Positions 1 through 5,154 of a DNA stretch of 5,639 nucleotides are shown one piece after another. Under the pieces are notes generated by a model. It worked only from the letters and a program-made list of their open reading frames with translations, was not told the DNA's origin and searched no databases. Positions within the stretch are counted from its first letter, which is position 1. Each line of letters opens with the position of its first letter. This stretch comes from Actinomycetota bacterium (GTDB lineage Bacteria > Actinomycetota > Thermoleophilia > Gaiellales > Gaiellaceae), in NCBI GenBank assembly GCA_005883235.1, contig VAYE01000200.1, forward strand, positions 1 through 5,639, given 5' to 3'. A program made the position numbers and the translations under genes.

Positions 1-105
1 ACGGCGCGGGCCGGCTATATCGCGCGGGTGCGGGATCTGGCGCGGGAGGTGGCGCGGCTCTACCTCGCCTCGCAGGCGGAGGAGCATGCCGACGCTGCTG
101 CTTGA
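1..105 (+). CDS. glyQ: Glycyl-tRNA synthetase alpha subunit, C-terminal end (partial)
   Basis: This reading frame is open from the left edge and ends at TGA 103-105, giving 34 residues. GlyQ is the catalytic alpha subunit of the alpha2/beta2 glycyl-tRNA synthetase, which charges tRNA-Gly with glycine in the cytoplasm. The visible piece contains AGYIARVRDLAREVARLYLA, which matches the closing helix of GlyQ proteins (pattern Y-I-x-R-x-R-x-L-x-x-x-V-A-x-x-Y-x-A-S). The final residues HADAAA are an ordinary variable tail. The gene overlaps the start of glyS by 20 nt, the usual glyQ-glyS arrangement, and this supports the call despite the short fragment. The catalytic core lies outside the window and cannot be judged. 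Confidence 0.85.
   Translation, partial: TARAGYIARVRDLAREVARLYLASQAEEHADAAA
78..84 (+). promoter_or_regulatory. Ribosome binding site of glyS
   Basis: The purine run GGAGGAG lies just upstream of the glyS ATG at 86, inside the 3' end of glyQ. The spacing is short: 3 nt from GGAGG to ATG. The start is still firm, because the family-typical N-terminus (hydrophobic strand followed by EIGCEELP) begins right after it. The site lets glyS translation follow glyQ translation. Confidence 0.6.
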
Positions 106-1945
106 GATCGGGTGCGAGGAGCTTCCCGCAGCAGCCTGCTACGAAGCCGAGGCGCAATTCCGGGAGCTCGTCCGTACGCACCTCGGGGTCGATCCGTCGA
201 AGGTCTACATCGGCCCGCGCCGGCTCGCCGTCGTCGTCGACGAGCTGCCCGAGCGAACGGAGGACCAGTGGGTCAAGGGGCCTCCGGAAGCCCGGCGCGA
301 CCAGGCGGCGGCTGGGTTCGCGCGCAAGCACGGGCTCGGCGAGGACGAGCTCGAGGTCCGCGACGGCTTCCTGTGGGCCCGCGTGGCCGGCGAGGAGCTC
401 CGCGGCGAGGTGCTCGTCGACCGGATGCGGGCGATCGTCCACGGGCTCACGTTCACGAAGTCGATGCGCTGGGACGACAGCGGCCACCGCTTCGCGCGGC
501 CGATCCGCTGGGCGTGCGAGAAGCTCGACGAGGAGACGCTCTGGGGGGACGGGCGCTCGTTCGGGCGCCGCTTCTTCGCCGACGCGGTCGAGATCTCGAC
601 TGCGCGGGCCTACCCGGAGACGCTCCGAGCCGCCGGAGTCGAGCCGGACGCGGCCGAACGCGAGCGGCTGATCCGCCAGGGCCTCGACGGCCTAGGGGAG
701 TGGAGCGACCCGGCCGGCGTCCTGCGCGAGGTGATCCATCTCGTCGAGTGGCCGATCGTGCTCGAGGCGAGCTTCGACGAGCGGTACCTGGCACTCCCGG
801 AGCGGGTCGTCCAGGCGCCGATGCAGGCGGACCAGCGCTACTTCCCGCTCGGCGGGAACCGTTTCGCCGTGGTCGCGAACGGCGGCGACCCGGACCTCGT
901 CCGCGCGGGACACCAGAACGTGCTCGAGAGCCGGCTCGAGGACGCGACGTTCACCTTCGAGCGCGACGTGAAGAAAGCGATCGACGGGCTCGCCGCCGAG
1001 CTCGGGTCGATCACGTTCTTCACTGGAGCCGGGTCCTTCGCGGACAAGACGGAACGTCTCGTCGAGCTCGTCGAGCGGCTCGGCGGCGGCGAGGCCTCGC
1101 TCGAGGCGGCGCGCCTGGCGAAGGCGGACCAGGCAGCCGAGCTCGTCCGCGAGTTCCCCGACCTCGAGGGCTACATCGGCGCCGAGTACGCGCGGCTCGC
1201 CGGCTACCCGGAGGCCGTCTGCACGGCGATCGAGGAGCACTACCTCCCGGACGCGGCCGGAGCGCCCCTGCCGGCGAGCGAGGGCGGCCGGCTTCTCTCG
1301 GCGGCGGACAAGATCGACAACCTGAACGTCGCGTTCCGGCTCGGACGCCGGCCGACCGGCTCGCGCGACCCCTTCGGTCTGCGGCGGGACGCGATCGGTG
1401 TGTGCCGCCTCGCCGTCGAAGGCGGCCTCACGATCCCACGGGAGGTGCTCGAGGACGAGGCACGCGCCTTCGTCGAGGAGCGTCTGGAAGGGCTCATGGA
1501 CGTGCCGGTCGAGTTCGTGCGCGCGGCCCGCGCCTCGAACGTGCCCGATCTCGGCTCCGTTGCTGAGCTGGCGCGCGTTCTCGCGACGTTGGAGGATGCG
1601 CGGCTCGACCGGCTGCACACGGTCTACACGCGTGCGAGCAACATTGTTCGAAAGGCCGGCGAGGACGAGCTGCCGGAGGTTCGGCCGGAGCTCTTCGTCG
1701 AGGAGGCCGAGCGGCAGGTGGCCGAGGCGCAGGACCGCGCCTTCGCGGGGTTGAGCGAGGCCGGGAGCTTCGACGAGGCCGTGACCGCCGCCGAGGAGCT
1801 CGCGGATCCGCTCGCTCACTTCTTCGACGAGGTCCTCGTGATGGCCGACGACGCCGCGGTTCGCCGCAATCGGCTGCGCCTGCTCCACGACGTTCGGGAC
1901 CTCCTCCGCAGCAGCCTCGGCGACCTCGCACAGATTCCGCGGTGA
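86..1945 (+). CDS. glyS: Glycyl-tRNA synthetase beta subunit
   Basis: This is the beta subunit of alpha2/beta2 glycyl-tRNA synthetase; it binds tRNA-Gly for the GlyQ catalytic subunit. The 619-residue product carries the family signatures in order: LLLEIGCEELPA at residues 4-15, GPRRLAV at 43-49, TKSMRW at 124-129 and RFARPIRW at 135-142. Further on are QADQRYFPL at 247-255, NVLESRLEDA at 278-287, an HD-like stretch AKADQAAELVREFPDLEGYIG at about 345-365, EHY at 384-386, ADKIDNL at 407-413 and PTGSRDPFGLRR at 423-434. The C-terminal DALR-like anticodon-binding part ends in FFDEVLVMADD (579-589) and an R-N-R-L helix. It is shorter than the roughly 690 residues of E. coli GlyS, but no core motif is missing, so the difference looks like loop trimming. 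The stop TGA overlaps the GTG of the downstream hydrolase gene by 4 nt. Very secure call. Confidence 0.97.
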   Translation: MPTLLLEIGCEELPAAACYEAEAQFRELVRTHLGVDPSKVYIGPRRLAVVVDELPERTEDQWVKGPPEARRDQAAAGFARKHGLGEDELEVRDGFLWARVAGEELRGEVLVDRMRAIVHGLTFTKSMRWDDSGHRFARPIRWACEKLDEETLWGDGRSFGRRFFADAVEISTARAYPETLRAAGVEPDAAERERLIRQGLDGLGEWSDPAGVLREVIHLVEWPIVLEASFDERYLALPERVVQAPMQADQRYFPLGGNRFAVVANGGDPDLVRAGHQNVLESRLEDATFTFERDVKKAIDGLAAELGSITFFTGAGSFADKTERLVELVERLGGGEASLEAARLAKADQAAELVREFPDLEGYIGAEYARLAGYPEAVCTAIEEHYLPDAAGAPLPASEGGRLLSAADKIDNLNVAFRLGRRPTGSRDPFGLRRDAIGVCRLAVEGGLTIPREVLEDEARAFVEERLEGLMDVPVEFVRAARASNVPDLGSVAELARVLATLEDARLDRLHTVYTRASNIVRKAGEDELPEVRPELFVEEAERQVAEAQDRAFAGLSEAGSFDEAVTAAEELADPLAHFFDEVLVMADDAAVRRNRLRLLHDVRDLLRSSLGDLAQIPR

Positions 1946-2727
1946 GGCTCATTTGGCTCGCGGTCGGGCTCGCGATCCCGGCCGCGGTCCTCGCCCTCGT
2001 CCTCGCCTTCCGCCACCCCGACCTCGCCGGCGCCCACGTCGAGCGCTTTACCCTCCACAGCCGGCTCGTCCAGCGCGACCTGCACGAGGTGACCGTCCGG
2101 CCGAAGGGGGCCGGGCCAGGCCGGCCGCTCCTCGTCCTGCTGCACGGACGGGGCGCCAAGCCGGACAGCTTCCTCGGGGAAGGGCTGGGCCCGGCGCTGC
2201 GGGCGCTGGGCTCCCGCGCACCCGACGTCCTGCTGGCGGACGGAGGCGACTCGAGCTACTGGCACGACCGCCGCGACGGCGCCTGGGGCACGTCACTCCT
2301 CCGGGAGGCGATCCCGGCGGCGATCGCGCGGCTCCACGCCGACGGCAGCCGCGTTGCGATCGGCGGCGTGTCGATGGGCGGCTTCGGGGCGCTCGATGCG
2401 GCTCGCCTCCATCCGAAGCGCTTCTGCGCCGTCGGCGCCCACTCGGCGGCGCTGTGGCTGACGGGCGGCTCGACGCCGGCGGGCGCCTTCGACGACTCCG
2501 CGGACTTCGCCCGCCACGACGTGATCTCCTCGCCGTTCCCATTTCGCGGGCCCGTCTGGATCGACGTCGGGAAGGACGATCCCTTCGTGGCGGCGGACAC
2601 CGAGTTCGCGGTCCGGCACCATCTTCGCTTCCACGTCTGGCCCGGCGGCCACAGCGGCTCGTACTGGGCCGCGCACATGCGCGCCTATGTCCGGTTCTAC
2701 GCCAAGGCGCTACGCTCGTGCCGGTGA
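1942..2727 (+). CDS. Membrane-anchored alpha/beta-hydrolase (esterase-like)
   Basis: The product is a serine hydrolase of the alpha/beta fold, in the esterase/PHB-depolymerase/esterase-D-like part of the superfamily. The start is GTG at 1942, overlapping the glyS stop as GTGA, with no clear Shine-Dalgarno, so translation probably depends on coupling. The 261-residue protein begins with a hydrophobic segment (residues about 3-23, one Arg before it) that looks like a signal anchor or uncleaved signal peptide, followed by FRHPD. The hydrolase core follows: LLVLLHGRG (63-71, oxyanion-side strand and loop), the nucleophile elbow GGVSMGG (141-147, Ser144), the acid strand WIDVGKDDPF (206-215, probably Asp213) and PGGHSGSYW (234-242, His237). 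The triad is thus complete and the protein is probably active outside the membrane. The substrate cannot be read from the sequence. Its place between glyS and a PDRP gene has no obvious functional link; it may simply be co-expressed. Confidence 0.88.
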   Translation: MRLIWLAVGLAIPAAVLALVLAFRHPDLAGAHVERFTLHSRLVQRDLHEVTVRPKGAGPGRPLLVLLHGRGAKPDSFLGEGLGPALRALGSRAPDVLLADGGDSSYWHDRRDGAWGTSLLREAIPAAIARLHADGSRVAIGGVSMGGFGALDAARLHPKRFCAVGAHSAALWLTGGSTPAGAFDDSADFARHDVISSPFPFRGPVWIDVGKDDPFVAADTEFAVRHHLRFHVWPGGHSGSYWAAHMRAYVRFYAKALRSCR

Positions 2728-3551
2728 GCGCCCTGCCGCCCGTCGAGCTCCACGTGATCTCCGACTCGACCGGGGAGACCGCTGCGCGCCTCGTCTCGGC
2801 GCTCGAGGCGCAGTTCCCCGACCTCGACTTCGAGGAGGTTCGGCACCCGCGCGTCGAGACCGTCGACGACCTCCGGCTCGCGGTGAACCGGATGCGCGGC
2901 CGCCGCGCCGTGGCCGTCTACACGCTCGTCCAGGAGGAGCTCCGCCAGACGATGCGCGCGCTCTGCCGCAAGGCGAAGGTGCACTACTGCGACCTCCTCG
3001 GCCACCCGATCGACGCCGTCCGCCGGGTGTCGGGCCAGGCGGCCGCGATGACGCCGGGTACGCGCGCGCCGCTCAACTCCGCGTACTTCAAGCGCATGGA
3101 GGCGATCGAGTTCGCGGTCAAGTTCGACGACGGCGTGGGCCGCGGCCTCGAGGCGGCCGACATCGTCCTCGTCGGCGTCTCGCGCACCTCGAAGACGCCG
3201 CTCTCGATCTACCTCGGCTACCTCGGGCACAAGGCGGCGAACGTGCCGATCGTCAAGGGCATCGAGCCGCCGGAGGAGCTCTTCCGCATCGATTCGGCGA
3301 AGGTCGTCGGCCTGACGATCGACGCGAGCCGGCTCGCCGAGATCCGCCAGGCGCGGGTCCGCAACCTGGGCGCGTCGCCGCGTGCCTACGCCGAGCTCGT
3401 CGGGATCTACGAGGAGCTCGACCAGGCGGCGGCGATCCACCGCCGGCTGGGGTGCCCCGTGCTCGAGGTCTCGGACCTGTCGATCGAAGAGACAGCGCAG
3501 CGCGTGATCCGGATCGTGCAGCAGCGCAAGGCGGAAGCCAAGGCGTCGTGA
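2718..3551 (+). CDS. PEP synthase / pyruvate,phosphate dikinase regulatory protein (DUF299 kinase-pyrophosphorylase)
   Basis: This family (PpsR/PDRP) both phosphorylates, using ADP, and dephosphorylates a threonine next to the catalytic histidine of PEP synthase or PPDK, switching the enzyme off and on. From GTG 2718 the product is 277 residues, the usual size. The N-terminus has HVISDSTGETA (12-22), the family hallmark. The P-loop-like GVSRTSKTP (153-161) is the nucleotide-binding motif, followed by the typical LSIYLGYLGHKAANVPIV. C-terminal features are YAELVGIYEELDQA (224-237) and a closing GCPVLEVSDLSIEETAQRV (245-263). Start choice is open: GTG 2718 has AAGG at 2704-2707 at a 10-nt distance, while GTG 2724 would give a GTGA overlap with the hydrolase stop. 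No PPDK or PEP synthase gene lies in the window, so the target cannot be decided between the two. Linkage to glyS is also seen in Bacillus (yqfL). Confidence 0.95.
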   Translation: MPVSALPPVELHVISDSTGETAARLVSALEAQFPDLDFEEVRHPRVETVDDLRLAVNRMRGRRAVAVYTLVQEELRQTMRALCRKAKVHYCDLLGHPIDAVRRVSGQAAAMTPGTRAPLNSAYFKRMEAIEFAVKFDDGVGRGLEAADIVLVGVSRTSKTPLSIYLGYLGHKAANVPIVKGIEPPEELFRIDSAKVVGLTIDASRLAEIRQARVRNLGASPRAYAELVGIYEELDQAAAIHRRLGCPVLEVSDLSIEETAQRVIRIVQQRKAEAKAS

Positions 3552-3718
3552 CCGCCACCGCGCCGAAGGAGCCCGTGCCGCTGCGCTGGTGGGCGCTCTG
3601 GGGCGCGATCCTCGCCGTGGCGCTCGTCGTCTTCTACGTGCTGCTCGTGCCGGTCTGGATGGGCCTTCGGGCGGCGGCCTGGATCGCCGAGCTGCAGGCG
3701 CGGCGTCGCGCGCGGTAA
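3548..3718 (+). CDS. Small single-pass membrane protein, function unknown
   Basis: This 56-residue ORF starts at GTG 3548, overlaps the PDRP stop as GTGA, and has AAGG at 3540-3543 four nt upstream; it ends at TAA 3716-3718. The protein has a short N-terminus with Lys and Glu (residues 1-13), a long hydrophobic stretch from WWALWGAILAVAL through VVFYVLLVPVWMGL (about 14-40) that fits one transmembrane helix, then an amphipathic tail ending in the basic AELQARRRAR. The basic C-terminus suggests that end is cytoplasmic. I do not recognise a family. Support for it being a real gene is the coupled start, the coherent membrane composition and its position closing the operon. It could be an accessory of the hydrolase or the PDRP target, but nothing in the sequence shows this. 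Confidence 0.65.
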   Translation: MTATAPKEPVPLRWWALWGAILAVALVVFYVLLVPVWMGLRAAAWIAELQARRRAR

Positions 3719-3735
3719 GCGCTCCGGTCGCACCC

Positions 3736-3764
3736 TTGACGAACGAGTAGCGGCGTCCTAGTCT
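3736..3764 (+). promoter_or_regulatory. Sigma70-type promoter of the tyrosinase gene pair
   Basis: A -35 element TTGACG (3736-3741) and a -10 element TAGTCT (3759-3764) are separated by exactly 17 nt. The -35 matches five of six consensus bases, and the -10 keeps the key TA....T bases, as in many actinobacterial vegetative promoters. It lies in the only plus-strand gap between genes, so the tyrosinase genes probably form their own transcription unit. Transcription is predicted to start near A3771. No terminator for the preceding operon is visible between 3719 and 3790, so read-through is also possible. Confidence 0.65.
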
Positions 3765-3770
3765 GGCCCT

Positions 3771-3792
3771 ACGTTGTCGCGAGGCGACACGT
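3771..3792 (+). promoter_or_regulatory. Inverted repeat / 5' hairpin at the tyrosinase transcript start
   Basis: TGTCGC (3775-3780) and GCGACA (3784-3789) are perfect inverted repeats around a GAG spacer. With T3774 bulged out, the stem can extend by ACG (3771-3773) pairing with CGT (3790-3792). It begins almost exactly at the predicted transcription start. The spacer plus the first base of the right arm gives GAGG (3781-3784), the best Shine-Dalgarno for GTG 3791 (6-nt spacing). As RNA the hairpin could limit ribosome access; as DNA it could be a repressor operator at about +5 to +19. Both readings are inference. Confidence 0.45.
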
Positions 3793-4606
3793 GGGGAGAA
3801 TGAGCGCGACCGCCGCACACCAGCCAGCAGGGACGGCCTTGACCCGGCCGCCGATCCGCCACCGGAAGAACGTGTACCTGCTCTCGGCGTCGCAGCTCGC
3901 ATCGCTCCGGGCGGCCTTCGAGGCGGTCATGGGGATCTCGGACAACCGTGGCTTCCAGTACTTCGCGGGGCTCCACGGCGTCCCCGGCAACTACTGCGTC
4001 CACCATCCGCCGCCTCCGGCGATCTCGCTCTTCCTGCCCTGGCACCGCGCGTACCTCTACTTCTTCGAGCTCGCGCTCCGCGACCAGGTGCCGGATGCGA
4101 CGCTCACCTGGTGGGACTGGAGCTCGCCCACCGCGCACGCGAACGGCCTCCCCCGCGTGTACCGGGTTCCCACGGTGGGGGCCGACCCGAATCCGCTGTA
4201 CGAGTTCGCGATCGACCCGAGCCTCGGCGGGCCGGCCATGACGTCCCGGGCGCCCGGCAACCCGGCCGACCTGCCGACGCGGCTGGAGCTCCAGAGCGTC
4301 ATGTCGATCCAGCGCTTCAACCGATTCTCGAGTCGGCTCGAGGATCTCCACGACGCGGTTCACGGCTGGGCCGGCGGGACGATGGGGTTCATCGCCTGGG
4401 CGGCGTACGACCCGATCTTCTGGGCGCACCACACGAACATCGACCGCCTGTGGTCGCTCTGGCAGCTGGACAACCACCCGACGTTCCCGCCCTCGTACCT
4501 CGACCGCGCCCTGCCGCCGTTCCCGATGACCGTGCGGCAGACGCTGAACCTCTCGCAGCTCGGCTACGACTATGCGTCCGCGACCTCGCATGCGACGGTG
4601 AGCTGA
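3791..4606 (+). CDS. Tyrosinase / catechol oxidase catalytic subunit (type-3 copper protein)
   Basis: Such enzymes oxidise o-diphenols, and sometimes monophenols, to quinones with O2 at a dinuclear copper site. The 271-residue product has all six copper ligands. CuA uses H62 (GLHG), H71 (CVHH) and H85 (PWHRAYLYFFE); CuB uses H187 and H191 (LHDAVHGW) and H214 (DPIFWAHHTNIDRLW). C69 lies two residues before H71, the Cys-x-His spacing that forms a thioether in fungal tyrosinases and molluscan hemocyanins. E184, three residues before H187, matches the 'water-keeper' Glu of fungal enzymes; F210 is the gate Phe. The residue after H187 is Asp, not Asn, so strong monophenolase activity is doubtful. 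Start: GTG 3791 has GAGG at 6 nt; ATG 3800 is an alternative, but its GGGGAG is only 1 nt away. There is no signal peptide or Tat motif, so it is probably cytoplasmic. The protein stops after the catalytic core; the lid domain is in the next gene, joined by TGATG. Confidence 0.93.
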   Translation: MGRMSATAAHQPAGTALTRPPIRHRKNVYLLSASQLASLRAAFEAVMGISDNRGFQYFAGLHGVPGNYCVHHPPPPAISLFLPWHRAYLYFFELALRDQVPDATLTWWDWSSPTAHANGLPRVYRVPTVGADPNPLYEFAIDPSLGGPAMTSRAPGNPADLPTRLELQSVMSIQRFNRFSSRLEDLHDAVHGWAGGTMGFIAWAAYDPIFWAHHTNIDRLWSLWQLDNHPTFPPSYLDRALPPFPMTVRQTLNLSQLGYDYASATSHATVS

Positions 4607-5154
4607 TGGCCGATCCCGTCACCGTCGAAGGTCTCCAGCTCCCGGGCCGACCCGACGAGGAAGCGCCGCAGCTGATCGACTTCGACCACGCCGACCTCCA
4701 GTTCCACAACGTGGATCACTCGGGGCATTCCTACGAGGTGCGCGTCTACCTGAACAACCCGGACGCGAACGCCGACACCGGGCGGGACGAGGCTCAGGGC
4801 TATGCCGGCTCGTTCCACATCTTCGGCCACGGGGGCTGCTACGGCGAGGAGGGCCATTGCGACCCGCAGCGGCGCGGGAAGCACACGTTCGACTACCGGC
4901 TGCCGCACCCGCTCCTGCCGATGATGAAGAGCGTCGAGGTCACCGGCGCCGTGAAACGCCTCCGTGACGAGGGCGCCGAGCAGGTCTCGGCGACGCTCGT
5001 TCCGATCCGTTACGAGTCGTCGGCGGAGCTCGCGGGCGAGGACGTCAAGGACGAGCTCAAGCTCGACAGCGTCAGTCTCGTCACGTACGAGACGTCCGTC
5101 GAAGCGTCCGCAGAGCAGGCCCCAGAGCCTGCCGGGTCTCGAGCACAGGCCTGA
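4606..5154 (+). CDS. Separate tyrosinase lid protein (C-terminal beta-sandwich-like domain), Cys/His-rich
   Basis: The ATG at 4606 shares its A with the tyrosinase stop (TGATG), with GGTGAG at 4597-4602 as a weak ribosome site, so translation by re-initiation is likely. The 182-residue product resembles the beta-sandwich domain that follows the catalytic core in hemocyanins and plant or fungal polyphenol oxidases. It has a SYEVRVYLNNPDANADT strand-loop (42-58), then AGSFHIFGHGG (67-77), CYGEEGHC (78-85), FDYRLPHPL (95-103), VEVTGAVKRL (110-119) and ATLVPIRYE (129-137). C78 and C85 with H71, H75, H84 and H93 form a possible metal-binding patch. The last 25 or so residues (E, A, P, S-rich) look disordered and overlap the convergent LigD gene. 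No signal peptide is seen. The domain assignment rests on motif resemblance and context, not on a search. It may cap the active site, deliver copper, or both. Confidence 0.75.
   Translation: MADPVTVEGLQLPGRPDEEAPQLIDFDHADLQFHNVDHSGHSYEVRVYLNNPDANADTGRDEAQGYAGSFHIFGHGGCYGEEGHCDPQRRGKHTFDYRLPHPLLPMMKSVEVTGAVKRLRDEGAEQVSATLVPIRYESSAELAGEDVKDELKLDSVSLVTYETSVEASAEQAPEPAGSRAQA

Noticed and set aside
692..1888. A 398-codon minus-strand open frame antisense to glyS
   Set aside because: It is a GC-rich shadow: glyS on the plus strand has unmistakable family motifs throughout, and the antisense product shows no recognisable domain.
1953..2717. Upstream extension of the PDRP frame (an ATG at 1953 would give a 532-residue protein)
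   Set aside because: The added part is Arg/Pro-rich and overlaps the hydrolase in another frame. PDRP homology starts only at VELHVISDSTG, and the GTG at 2718/2724 gives the normal family length.
2687..3547. Plus-strand 343-codon frame running through the PDRP gene into the small membrane protein
   Set aside because: Its first part is an Arg/Gly/Pro-rich shadow of the PDRP gene; only the last 56 codons have protein-like composition.
3719..3735. Rho-independent terminator after the first operon
   Set aside because: No stem followed by a T-run is present. The hairpin at 3771-3792 lies after the promoter, has no T-tract and cannot serve as one.
4111..4605. Upstream extension of the lid-protein frame (ATG at 4111) as a single larger gene
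   Set aside because: Residues before 4606 are a low-complexity shadow of the tyrosinase frame. The lid similarity starts after ATG 4606, which sits on a normal TGATG junction.
4580..4625. A programmed frameshift joining tyrosinase and lid into one protein
   Set aside because: There is no slippery heptamer or strong downstream structure, and the TGATG stop/start explains expression of both. A sequencing-error fusion remains only as a refutation test.
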